Shown: positions 50,552 to 58,930 of the stretch, in pieces
Layout of the letters: every line of letters begins with the position of its first letter
Position numbering within the stretch: the stretch's first letter is position 1
Assembly (NCBI RefSeq): GCF_006334915.2
Contig: NZ_VDMA02000021.1
Coordinates: forward strand, 1-64,000
DNA: 64,000 nucleotides
Direction: 5' to 3'
From: Microbispora catharanthi
GTDB lineage: Bacteria > Actinomycetota > Actinomycetes > Streptosporangiales > Streptosporangiaceae
Position numbers and translations under genes: made by a program
The notes under the pieces: generated by a model
What the model saw: the letters and a program-made list of their open reading frames with translations, nothing else
Databases searched by the model: none
Told to the model about the DNA's origin: nothing

Positions 50552-51742
50552 TTGGACGAATCGTCCACACAACGGGTCGTAAGCAGGGATGTCACCGCGC
50601 CTACGGCGCGTCGCCGGCTGGAGGGCCTGGACGGTATCCGGGGGCTGGCCGCTCTGTTCGTCGTCCTGCATCACTGCTGGCTGATGGCGTTCCCCGGGTT
50701 TCCCGGCAACGGCGGACCGTGGTGGCTCGGCTGGCTCCTCTACGGCCACTTCGCCGTGGTGGTCTTCATCGTGCTGTCCGGGTTCTCGCTCGCGGTCTCC
50801 CCTGCCCGGTCACAGTGGCGGCTCGGCGGGGCGGGCCGTTTCGCGCGTAGGCGCGCCTGGCGGATCCTCCCGCCCTACTGGGCCGCGCTGGCATTCAGCC
50901 TCGTCGTCGCCTGGACCCTGGCTCCCCAGCCGGGCGAGGGCCCGCCCACGGCCAAATCCGTCCTCCTGTACGGCCTGCTGCTGCAGGACGTGGCCGGCTC
51001 CCCCAGCCCCAACGGCGCCTTCTGGTCCATCGCGGTGGAAGCCCACCTCTACATCCTCTTCCCCCTGATGCTGCTGATGCTGCGGCGTGCGGGAACCACG
51101 GTCATGCTCGCCGCGGTCACCGTGCCCGTCGCGGCCATCGGACTGCTCGCCCCCTCGGTGCCGCTGGTGGACAAGCTCCTGCGGTTCACCCCGCAGTTCG
51201 CGGTGTTGTTCGCGCTCGGGATCGTCGGCGCGGGTATCGCGGCCAAGGCCGGGACGGAGGCCGCCGGGACACCGTCGAAGGCCGCCGCCCTCCGGCCGTG
51301 GTGGGCCCTGGCGACGGCCCTGCCCGTGGTCGCGGTCATCGTGGCCTTGGGGCCGGTCTGGACGGTCGAGCACTACTTCTGGGTGGACATCGCGATGGGC
51401 CCGGCGGTGACCCTGCTGCTCGTGTCCGTGGCGTCGGGCCGGCCGGCCCCGCTGGTCCGGCTGCTCGACAGCCGCCCCATCCTCGGCCTCGGCCACTTCT
51501 CCTACAGTCTCTATCTGATCCACGCGCCGATCGTCGTGGCGCTGAGCACGCTCGTGGTGAGCCCGGCGGCCGGGCACGGCCTCACCGCGTTCCTCCTCAC
51601 CACGGTCCTGGCCGTGCCGCTGAGCCTGCTGGTGGCGCGGCTGTTCGCCGCGGTGTTCGAGCTGCCCTTCCTTCGTCACCGGTCCTGGCCGGCGCTGCGG
51701 GCGGCCGCCTCCGCCCGCTTCGCTCGAAGGACCGCGCCGTAG
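50552..51742 (+). CDS. Acyltransferase-3 family membrane protein
   Basis: In this 396-residue protein the family start is LEGLDGIRGLAALFVVLHHC, followed by FAVVVFIVLSGFSLAV, FARRRAWRILPPYWAAL, NGAFWSIAVEAHLYILFPLM and GLGHFSYSLYLIHAPIV, with about ten helices. It should O-acylate the glycan at the membrane. The start is uncertain: TTG 50552 (with GCGGAAC upstream) gives a 30-residue head. It is the only plus-strand gene between two minus-strand operons and converges on a glycosyltransferase with a 3-nt gap. Confidence 0.85.
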   Translation: MDESSTQRVVSRDVTAPTARRRLEGLDGIRGLAALFVVLHHCWLMAFPGFPGNGGPWWLGWLLYGHFAVVVFIVLSGFSLAVSPARSQWRLGGAGRFARRRAWRILPPYWAALAFSLVVAWTLAPQPGEGPPTAKSVLLYGLLLQDVAGSPSPNGAFWSIAVEAHLYILFPLMLLMLRRAGTTVMLAAVTVPVAAIGLLAPSVPLVDKLLRFTPQFAVLFALGIVGAGIAAKAGTEAAGTPSKAAALRPWWALATALPVVAVIVALGPVWTVEHYFWVDIAMGPAVTLLLVSVASGRPAPLVRLLDSRPILGLGHFSYSLYLIHAPIVVALSTLVVSPAAGHGLTAFLLTTVLAVPLSLLVARLFAAVFELPFLRHRSWPALRAAASARFARRTAP

Positions 51743-51745
51743 GCG

Positions 51746-52642
51746 TCAGCCCCGTCCGGCGCCCACCAGTCCGGTCACGAGCCGAGCCGCCTTGCGGCCC
51801 CGCCGGACGGCCACCCGTCGCTGCCTCCGGGCGTACATCCGGTAGACGGCCGCCCGCGCCCGGGCCCGCTGCTCGGGGGTGAGCGGCGCCTGCTTCAGCC
51901 AGCGGAGCATCTCACGGCACTGCAGGGTGGTCGCGAAGTGCGCCTGCCAGGACGGCACGCCGAGGCGGCGGGCCAGCACCGGCATCGTCTCGTGCTTCCA
52001 GTTCCGATGCCCGAGCACCTCCGCCACGTGCCCCCACGGCCCGGCGAGCGCGAGCTTCGCGGCGAAGACCTCGTCCTCCCGCAGCATGTTGCGGCGGGGG
52101 ATCGGCAGCACGGCCTCCCGTCTCATCAGCCCGTAGAGCGGGTCGATCATCAGGTGGCTCTCGTTCAGCATGCGCAGCATCTCGGCGAACCGCTCGACCG
52201 GGTCGCCGGAACCCAGCGCGGCCCCCTCGTAGGCGGCGGTCTCGGTTCTGCCGTCCGGCCCCTTGTAGGCGATCTGCGTGGTCACCAGGATGAGCCGCTC
52301 GTCCTCGGCGAACAGGTCGAGCGAGCGCGAGACGCACCGGGGGTCGAGCCGGTCGTCGTCGCCCACCCACCGGAAGTACGGCCCCTCGGCCAGGCGTATC
52401 ACCGCCTTGAAGTTGTTGAGGAGCCCGATGTTCTCCGCCTGCCGCCGATAGCGGATCCGGCCGTCCGAGCGGGCCAGCTCACGGCAGACCTCCTCGGTCC
52501 CGTCCGTGGAGGCGTTGTCGGAGATGATCAGTTCGAGGTTCTCGTGGTCCTGCGCGAGCACGGATTCCACCACCTCGCGCAGCCGCCCCGCCGCGTTGCG
52601 CACGGGCAGTCCGACGGACACCAGGGTGTCGTGAGAGGACAT
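51746..52642 (-). CDS. Family 2 glycosyltransferase
   Basis: This 298-residue GT2 enzyme has SVGLPVRNAAGRLREVVES, LELIISDNASTDGTEEV, the metal site WVGDDDRLDPR, and later NMLREDEVFAAKLAL. ATG 52642 follows AAGGAA. It is the last gene of the minus-strand operon that begins at 60153, 38 nt after the flippase. Likely adds the modified sugar made by the upstream genes to the lipid-linked glycan. Confidence 0.9.
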   Translation of the reverse strand: MSSHDTLVSVGLPVRNAAGRLREVVESVLAQDHENLELIISDNASTDGTEEVCRELARSDGRIRYRRQAENIGLLNNFKAVIRLAEGPYFRWVGDDDRLDPRCVSRSLDLFAEDERLILVTTQIAYKGPDGRTETAAYEGAALGSGDPVERFAEMLRMLNESHLMIDPLYGLMRREAVLPIPRRNMLREDEVFAAKLALAGPWGHVAEVLGHRNWKHETMPVLARRLGVPSWQAHFATTLQCREMLRWLKQAPLTPEQRARARAAVYRMYARRQRRVAVRRGRKAARLVTGLVGAGRG

Positions 52643-52680
52643 GGCATTCCTTCCAGCCGCCGAACCGACTCGGCGCGTCT

Positions 52681-54168
52681 TCACGAACGGGCGGGGACGA
52701 GCCGCGCAAGACGGCCGCCGAGCCCCTTGAGCTGGGCCGCGGGCACGACGATCAGCACGTAGACGATCAGGCCCGCCCCTCCGGCGGCGACGAGTTCGAG
52801 CAGGAGGATGTGCCCGGTCACCTGGCTCACCAGGAGGATGACGCCTGCCGCCGCGGCGGCCCCGGCCAGCGGGCGCACCAGCGCGGGCAGGACGGGCCGC
52901 AGGTTCACCCCGGACCGCTGCAGGGCCCAGACCGCCAGCGGCAACGCGACGAACAGGCCGACGACGGCGTGCGCGATCGCGGCGCCGCGGATCCCGTCCA
53001 GGCCGATGCCGACCAGCAGCGCGGCGACCAGGGCCGCGGCCCAGCCGGCGTTCAGCCACACGGTCGCGCGGGTGGCGCCGACCGAGGTGAGGATGTCGAA
53101 GGCGAGTCCGGTGAGCATCCGCACGACCATGAGGACCGCCAGGAACCGCAGCACGCCGGCCGACATGTTCCACTGGGCGCCGTACAGGGTGATGATGATC
53201 GCGTGGGCGAGTGTGGCCATCACCACCGCCACCGGCAGCACGAACGCGATCAGGAGCGGCACCGAGCGCCGCACGCCCTCGGCGAGCGACTCCTGGTCGC
53301 CCTCCGCGAGGCGGGAGAAACCGGCGATGGAGACGTAGCGAATGGCCGTGCCGATCAGGCCGGGCACCCAGCTGGACACGTTGAACGCGAGCAGGTAGAA
53401 CCCGAGCATCGTCATACCGAGCCGGTCACCGACGATGACGTAGTCGGCGTTCATCAGCACCGACTCCAGGCCGAGGCTGGCCGCCAGCGGCAGGCCGAAC
53501 CGGAGGAGCCGTACGGCGATCGCCCGGTCGACGGCGATGCGGACGGGCACCCTGGCGAACACGAACACCAGCACGCCCGTCACCACGGAGGCGCCGAACT
53601 GACCGGCCGCGAAGCTGTAGGCGCCGGCGCCCATGACGGCGAGCGTTACGGCGATCGCCGCGTTCGCCAGCACTCCGGCCAGGTTCGCCTTGGTCAGCTT
53701 GTCCTGCTCGAAGTGGCGCATCAGCGCGCCCGCGCGGACGGCCGTGACGCCGTCGACGAGGATGACGGCCGTGAGCAGGCGGACGACGCCGGTCGCCTGC
53801 TCACTGCCCGCCAGCGTGGAGAAGTACGGCGCGCCGACCCAGAAGATCCCGTAGACCCCGGTGCTGAAGACCACGGCCAGCACGCTCGCCGTGGGCGCCA
53901 TCTCCTCGAGTTTGCCCCGCCACTGCACCGTGGCGGCGATGAGACCGGCGTCGTTGACGTGCATGACGAACTGCGTGGCCGCGAGCGCGATCGCGTAAAG
54001 GCCGAAGTCGGCGGGGGCCAGCAGGCGGGCCAGGACCAGCCCCATGGCGAACGAGCCCATGCGCGTGAGCAACGTGCCGAACAGGCTCCAGCGAAGGCCA
54101 CGACCGGCCTGGCGGCCGATCGTGCCCACGGTACCGGCGTCGTTGCCGGGTTCCTCTTGTGCGGTCAT
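52681..54168 (-). CDS. Oligosaccharide flippase (Wzx/MATE-like)
   Basis: This is a 495-residue, 12-14-helix exporter of lipid-linked repeat units. The N-terminal region RWSLFGTLLTRMGSFAMGLVLARLLAPADFGLYAIA is typical of the polysaccharide-transport family (located at residues about 30-65). Further pairs of helices are evenly spaced. ATG 54168 overlaps the stop of the duplicated-cysteine-domain gene (ATGA), implying coupled translation. Confidence 0.9.
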   Translation of the reverse strand: MTAQEEPGNDAGTVGTIGRQAGRGLRWSLFGTLLTRMGSFAMGLVLARLLAPADFGLYAIALAATQFVMHVNDAGLIAATVQWRGKLEEMAPTASVLAVVFSTGVYGIFWVGAPYFSTLAGSEQATGVVRLLTAVILVDGVTAVRAGALMRHFEQDKLTKANLAGVLANAAIAVTLAVMGAGAYSFAAGQFGASVVTGVLVFVFARVPVRIAVDRAIAVRLLRFGLPLAASLGLESVLMNADYVIVGDRLGMTMLGFYLLAFNVSSWVPGLIGTAIRYVSIAGFSRLAEGDQESLAEGVRRSVPLLIAFVLPVAVVMATLAHAIIITLYGAQWNMSAGVLRFLAVLMVVRMLTGLAFDILTSVGATRATVWLNAGWAAALVAALLVGIGLDGIRGAAIAHAVVGLFVALPLAVWALQRSGVNLRPVLPALVRPLAGAAAAAGVILLVSQVTGHILLLELVAAGGAGLIVYVLIVVPAAQLKGLGGRLARLVPARS

Positions 54169-55181
54169 ACGTGACGGGGCTCCTCGATGCGCTCCAGCCA
54201 GATCTCTCGCCAGAAGGGGACGAACTCACGCGGGCAGTTGGAGTTGTAGACGCCGGCGCAGACGACGTCGTCGAGGATGATGCAGGGATTCTTCATCCGT
54301 AGCATCCGTCCGCTCTTCTCGTCGATGCACCTGTCCACCCGGGCACGGACCCGCGCGCTGCGACCGCAGTAGCGGGCCATCTCCTCCTCGAACCCCATTC
54401 CCCGGTTGAGGAGGTCGTCGTTGAGCGTGCGGAGGATCTCCGCCTTGGACTTGATTCTGACCAGCTCGCCGGGCTGGAGGCCGAGCTCCGCGGTCGGGGT
54501 GCGCTCGCCGGCCATCCCCCTGAGCCCTCCCCAGCGCCGGCCGCCCCTGATCCACCACGCCTGGGGAAGGACCTTCTTGCTGATGTCCTGGTAGCGGTTG
54601 AACAACGCGATCAGGAAGGCGCGCACCACCGGCAGCAGCCCGGCGTTGCCCGTGCGCACGTCCTCGACGTACTGCCGGACGTCCCTGAACGGCAGGCAGA
54701 CGGGGGCCGCGCGCAGCAGCTCGGTGGCCTGGCACGAGTAGCGCTCCTCGCCGTCCTCCGCGGGCGGCCTGCGGCTGTTCACCTCCAGGAGCGGCAGCAG
54801 GGCGCGGGCCGGCCGGGGCGCCTGCGCGGGCGCGTCGTCCGGATCCACCCGCTTGAGCCAGGCCTCCTTCCAGTACAGGGAACAGGCCGTCTGACAGCCG
54901 CCGTGCGCCGAGCCGTCGCACCGCGCCCCGGTCAGATGCACGGCGTTGTCCATGCGCCGCATGCCGCTGCGGCTGATCGTGTCGCACAGCTTGTGCGCCA
55001 CCTTGTGCACCCTCATCCGCTGCCCGCAGAAGCGCAGCATCTCCGGCATGAAGGGGAGGTTGTCCAGCTCGCCGTTCTCGTCGAGGGTGGCGAGGATCTC
55101 CTCCTCGCTCCGGACCTCCACCAGGTCGCCGACGCGCAGCTTGAGCGTGCCGGGCCTGCTGCCGGTGTCCAATTGGGTCAT
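54165..55181 (-). CDS. Unrecognised protein with a duplicated four-cysteine domain
   Basis: This 338-residue soluble protein belongs to no family I know. Two homologous domains, residues 13-111 and 233-331, share LVxVxSxxEILxTL, an EM-x-R-[FY]-CG step, RM-x-R-M-x-N and a W-x-E-x-WL-x-R end. Each has four aligned cysteines: Cys52/66/88/96 and Cys272/285/308/316, spaced 13-21-7 and 12-22-7, so metal or Fe-S binding is plausible. The linker holds two more cysteines (SCQATELL, PVCLPF). ATG 55181 follows AAGGAG by 8 nt. The stop overlaps the flippase start. Its place in a sugar operon suggests a role in making or handling the modified sugar. Confidence 0.7.
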   Translation of the reverse strand: MTQLDTGSRPGTLKLRVGDLVEVRSEEEILATLDENGELDNLPFMPEMLRFCGQRMRVHKVAHKLCDTISRSGMRRMDNAVHLTGARCDGSAHGGCQTACSLYWKEAWLKRVDPDDAPAQAPRPARALLPLLEVNSRRPPAEDGEERYSCQATELLRAAPVCLPFRDVRQYVEDVRTGNAGLLPVVRAFLIALFNRYQDISKKVLPQAWWIRGGRRWGGLRGMAGERTPTAELGLQPGELVRIKSKAEILRTLNDDLLNRGMGFEEEMARYCGRSARVRARVDRCIDEKSGRMLRMKNPCIILDDVVCAGVYNSNCPREFVPFWREIWLERIEEPRHV

Positions 55182-55186
55182 CCCTG

Positions 55187-56461
55187 TTACTCCTTGAGCA
55201 ATCCGGCGCTCTGCAGCGCCAGCGCGGCGTCCGCCACGAGGGGAAAGGGCAGTGCGGAGCGTTCCGCGATGTCGAGCAGGCTGTGGTCGCCGTCCGAGAG
55301 GTTGAGCACCCACAACATCGCCATCTGGTCGCGCTTGGTGTCGCTCCGGCCGCCGAGTGAGCCGTACAGGCCGCGCCGCCCGAGTTGCGGCTCGCCGTAG
55401 GGGCTGAGGTTGAGATAGCGGCGGTCGCGCTCGAGCACGTCCACCGCTTCCCAGAGGGTCTCCAGCGTCTCGGTCATCGCCTCGGGAGAGACGAAACCGG
55501 GGTTGTCCGCCGAGGTGTGGTACTCGGGGTAGGCGCCGTACGGGGTCCGGGTGAGCGAGCCGACCCCGAGGTCGAACCCGGGCGAGCAGTACTGCCGCTC
55601 GTCGTAGCCGTACGGCGAGAAGTCGACGACGGTGTGCGGACGGCCCGAGGCGCGCAGGACGTGCTCCATCACCCGGTCGATCTCGGCGTTCCCCCGCCTG
55701 CTGCGCTTGTAGGTGAGCGATCCCCTGTCGCCGGCGCAGGCGAGCACGAGCCCGGCCCCGATCCGGCCGACCCGGTCGCGGTTGAACGCCAGCCAGGTGA
55801 TCGCCCCGATCGTGCCCGGGGCGAAGACGAACCGGTAGGTGTGGCGAGGCCGCCGTTCCGCCAGCCGCAGGGCGAGCTCCACGGCCACCGCGACGCCGGC
55901 GAGGTTGTCGTTGGCCAGCGACGGATGGCAGACGTGGCACGACACCAGGACCTCGTCGGCCGACTCGCCGGGCACGACGTGCTCGGCGTAGGTGAGGTGC
56001 CCGTCGGCGAGCGTCGAGTCGATCACCACCTCGTACGGCCCCGGGGGCAGGGCCGCCAGCGTCTCGTGGCGCAGGCAGAAGCCCCATGTCTCGGCGTAGT
56101 AGCTGGTGCGGTAGGGGATCAGGTCCGGCTGCTCGGGCAGCGTGTGCAGGTGTGGGCGCAACTCGTCCAGTGTGAGAGTGGCCGACACCGGCGTGCTGTA
56201 GCCGACGACGTGCAGCGACGACTCCGTGAAGTCGATCACCTTGCGGCCGGAGGGGTCCTTGACGTACGCGTCGCGGAGGTTCCACTCCTTCGGCACCGTC
56301 CAGTCGAGCACCTCCGTGCCGGTCGGCACCTCGTGGACCTCGAGCGGCAGGGACTCCCCGACGATCTCCAGCGTGCGCCGGACCCCGTCGCCCGTGATGC
56401 TCCGGCACAGCGGGTAGAGCCGCTCCACCAGTGCGTGCATCCGGCGGCCGACATCGCTCAC
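55187..56461 (-). CDS. DUF4910-type protein with aminopeptidase-like (zinc peptidase) fold
   Basis: This 424-residue protein resembles COG4310, aminopeptidase-like proteins found in polysaccharide clusters. An N-terminal region (MHALVERLYPLCRSITGDGVR) precedes the M28-like core. Putative zinc-site parts are SCHVCHPSLANDNLAGV (His and Asp) and PEYHTSADNPGFV (His/Asp). A C-terminal winged-helix-like tail (LLDIAERSALPFPLVADAA) follows. GTG 56461 overlaps the upstream stop (GTGA). The reaction is unknown; amide hydrolysis on a sugar substrate is one possibility. Confidence 0.82.
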   Translation of the reverse strand: MSDVGRRMHALVERLYPLCRSITGDGVRRTLEIVGESLPLEVHEVPTGTEVLDWTVPKEWNLRDAYVKDPSGRKVIDFTESSLHVVGYSTPVSATLTLDELRPHLHTLPEQPDLIPYRTSYYAETWGFCLRHETLAALPPGPYEVVIDSTLADGHLTYAEHVVPGESADEVLVSCHVCHPSLANDNLAGVAVAVELALRLAERRPRHTYRFVFAPGTIGAITWLAFNRDRVGRIGAGLVLACAGDRGSLTYKRSRRGNAEIDRVMEHVLRASGRPHTVVDFSPYGYDERQYCSPGFDLGVGSLTRTPYGAYPEYHTSADNPGFVSPEAMTETLETLWEAVDVLERDRRYLNLSPYGEPQLGRRGLYGSLGGRSDTKRDQMAMLWVLNLSDGDHSLLDIAERSALPFPLVADAALALQSAGLLKE

Positions 56462-57495
56462 TCGGCCACCGGCCGCAGGTCGTCGCCGATGGTGCCCGCC
56501 CCGCGGCGGTCCGACAGGCGGGCGAGCCGGGTGAATCGCCGGTCGAAGTCCCCCTGCCGCAGACCGAACCGCCGGTAGGCGTCGATCAGCTCGACCGCCC
56601 CCTCCTTGACCGTCCACCTGGCCTGGTAGCCCGGGAGCGCCGCGCGCACACGGGAGAAGTCCACCCGGTACGACCGGGGGTCGTTCCCCGCCTCACCGGT
56701 GATGACCAGGTCCGACCCCGGCACCGCCTCGGCCACGTGGGACGCGATCTCCGCGACCGTGACGTTGTTGAGCTCGGTCCCGACATTGAAGGCCCGGTCG
56801 TGGACGGCCTCCCTGGGCGCGACCAGCGCCTGGGCGAACGCCTCGGCGATGTCGCGCGCGTGGACCAGCGGCCGCCACGGCGTGCCGTCGGAGAGCACCC
56901 GCACCTGATTCGTCAGGAGCGCGTGGCCGACCAGGTTGTTCAGCACGATGTCGGCCCGCAGCCGGGGGGAGAACCCGAACGCCGTGGCGTTGCGCAGGTA
57001 GACCGGGGAGAAGTCGTCGTCCGCGAGCTTCGACAGGTCGTCCTCCACCCGCACCTTCGACTCCGCGTACGGGGTGACGGGCCGCAGCGGGGCGTCCTCA
57101 CCGACGAGGTCGTCTCCGCCGGAGGCGCCGTAGACCGAGCAGGTGGAGGCGTAGAGGAACCGGCGCACGCCCGCGTCCCTGGCGAGCCGGGCCAGCCGCA
57201 CGGACGCGTGGTGGTTGATGTCGTAGGTCAGATCGGGGGCGAGCGAGCCCAGGGGGTCGTTGGACAGGGCCGCGAGGTGCACGACCGCGTCGATTCCGGC
57301 GAAGACCTCGGGCCCGGCGTCCCTGAGGTCGACCGCGTGCCCGGGCGGGTCGTCGGGAGCCGGGCCGAGGACGCAGTCGGCGAACAGCCCGGAATCGAGG
57401 CCGACGACCTCGTGGCCCGCCCCGGCGAGCACCGGGGCCATCACCGTGCCCAGGTAGCCCTGGTGTCCGGTCAACAGCACGCGCATCTGGGTCAT
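56458..57495 (-). CDS. NAD-dependent epimerase/dehydratase (extended SDR)
   Basis: This 345-residue enzyme has the Rossmann start RVLLTGHQGYLGTVM (G-x-x-G-x-x-G), VVHLAALSNDPLG, the Ser/Tyr/Lys triad in YASTCSVYGAS and TPYAESKVRVED, then YLRNATAFGFSPRLR. It resembles dTDP/CDP-sugar epimerases or reductases that follow a nucleotidyltransferase. ATG 57495 overlaps the PIG-L gene stop (ATGA). It may reduce, epimerise or dehydrate the CDP-sugar intermediate. Confidence 0.9.
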   Translation of the reverse strand: MTQMRVLLTGHQGYLGTVMAPVLAGAGHEVVGLDSGLFADCVLGPAPDDPPGHAVDLRDAGPEVFAGIDAVVHLAALSNDPLGSLAPDLTYDINHHASVRLARLARDAGVRRFLYASTCSVYGASGGDDLVGEDAPLRPVTPYAESKVRVEDDLSKLADDDFSPVYLRNATAFGFSPRLRADIVLNNLVGHALLTNQVRVLSDGTPWRPLVHARDIAEAFAQALVAPREAVHDRAFNVGTELNNVTVAEIASHVAEAVPGSDLVITGEAGNDPRSYRVDFSRVRAALPGYQARWTVKEGAVELIDAYRRFGLRQGDFDRRFTRLARLSDRRGAGTIGDDLRPVAE

Positions 57496-58154
57496 TCTCC
57501 TGAAAGGTCGAGGGTGAGTTTGGTGACGTGGAACGCCTCGGCGTAGCGCGTGTGGCACTCGATCCCGCGCAGGCGGGCCAGGCCGAGGAAGGCCTCCCGG
57601 TCGTACCAGGGCTTGTTCCGCTGGGAGGGGTAGTGCTCCAGCAGCAGGTCCGCCTTGGCCTCGGCCACCTCGGGAGACAGGGGGTGGTAGGCCGAGGGCC
57701 GCCCGAGGTCGCCGTCCCACTTGGCGATCTCGTAGCCCAGGGTGAGGTGGTCGCGGAACGCCGTGGTGACGAGCTGCGCCAGCCCCTGGTGATCCTGGTG
57801 GGCGTCGCCCCGCCACGGGCCGACGACCAGGTCGGGGTCGCCCGCCGCGCGCAGGTCCTCGACCGCCTCCTTGGCCTCGTCCCAGTGCGCGGGGAGCCGG
57901 CCGTCGGGCAGCTTGAGCACGGTGACCCGCAGGTCGGCGCCGGGGCAGAAGGCGGCGAGGGCGGCCCGCTCCTCGTCCTCCCGCGCGCTGCCCCCGCCGG
58001 ACAGCACGAGGGCGTCGATCCGGATGCCGGGGCGGGCGCGGCAGACGGTCAGCAGGGTGCCGCCGGCGCCGATGGGCAGGTCGTCGCAGTGGGCGGCGAG
58101 CGCGGCGATCCGCGCCGTGCGGCCCTGTGGGAGGGCCGGAACCAGTCCGATCAC
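57492..58154 (-). CDS. PIG-L-family deacetylase
   Basis: This 220-residue zinc-dependent N-deacetylase-like protein carries AAHCDDLPIGAGGTLL, the AH-x-DD variant of the family zinc motif, and PWRGDAHQDHQGLAQLV, the H-x-x-H part. Such enzymes remove N-acetyl groups from GlcNAc-type substrates. GTG 58154 overlaps the stop of the cytidylyltransferase gene (GTGA), which argues against an upstream start. Confidence 0.88.
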   Translation of the reverse strand: MIGLVPALPQGRTARIAALAAHCDDLPIGAGGTLLTVCRARPGIRIDALVLSGGGSAREDEERAALAAFCPGADLRVTVLKLPDGRLPAHWDEAKEAVEDLRAAGDPDLVVGPWRGDAHQDHQGLAQLVTTAFRDHLTLGYEIAKWDGDLGRPSAYHPLSPEVAEAKADLLLEHYPSQRNKPWYDREAFLGLARLRGIECHTRYAEAFHVTKLTLDLSGE

Positions 58155-58930
58155 GACGCCCGCTCCCACAGCGCCCACGGCCGCTCGCCGCGCGAGTACG
58201 CGTCGTCGAGAGCCACCCGTTCCTTGACCGTGTCCGTGGGCCGCCAGTAGCCGCGGTACGGGTATGCCTGCAGGCGGCCCCGCTTGGCCAGCTCCGCGCA
58301 GCCGTCGCCCACCAGGTCGCCGCCCTCCGGGATGTGGTCGAAGATCTCCTGCCGCAGCACGAAGTAGCCGCCGTTGACCCACAGCGGCATCTGACTGACC
58401 GGCGTGATGCCGCCGACCGTCCCCGACTCGCCCAGTTCGATGCAGTGGAAGGTCTCCGACGGAGGGACGACCATCATCAGCGCCCCGGCGTCGGAGGCGG
58501 CGAACCGGTCGATCATCTCGGGCAGCGGGGCGTCGGTCAGCACGTCGGCGTAGTTGGCGAGGAACATCTCGTCACCGCCGAGGTGGTCCCTGACCCGCCG
58601 CAGCCGCTCGCCGATCGGCGAGTCGATGCCGGTCTGGACGAACGAGATCGACCAGTCGGAGATGTCGGTCGACAACAGCTCGACCCGGCCCGCCCGCAGG
58701 ACGAAATCGTTGGACGTCGTCTCCTGGTAGTTGAGGAAGAAGTCCTTGATGTGGTGGGACCCGTAGCCGAGGCAGAGGATGAACTCGGTGTGCCCGAAGT
58801 GGGCGTAGTAGCGCATCACGTGCCAGATCAGCGGCCGCGGCCCGACGAGCTGCATGGGCTTGGGGACGTCACCGGCGGTGCCGTTGCGCATGCGGGTGCC
58901 GTATCCGCCGCAGAAAAGGACGACCTTCAC
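58151..58930 (-). CDS. Sugar-1-phosphate nucleotidyltransferase (RfbF-like, CDP-glucose type)
   Basis: This 259-residue enzyme starts KVVLFCGGYGTRMRNGT, a GG-x-GTR nucleotide-binding motif, followed by PKPMQLVGPRPLIWHVMRYY and ILCLGYGSHHIKDFFLNYQ. The CGYKGYVIKEYF-like block is typical of glucose-1-phosphate cytidylyltransferase rather than RmlA. Metal-site Asp is in NYADVLTDAPL. It would activate the sugar for the operon. ATG 58930 overlaps the methyltransferase stop. Confidence 0.87.
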   Translation of the reverse strand: MKVVLFCGGYGTRMRNGTAGDVPKPMQLVGPRPLIWHVMRYYAHFGHTEFILCLGYGSHHIKDFFLNYQETTSNDFVLRAGRVELLSTDISDWSISFVQTGIDSPIGERLRRVRDHLGGDEMFLANYADVLTDAPLPEMIDRFAASDAGALMMVVPPSETFHCIELGESGTVGGITPVSQMPLWVNGGYFVLRQEIFDHIPEGGDLVGDGCAELAKRGRLQAYPYRGYWRPTDTVKERVALDDAYSRGERPWALWERAS

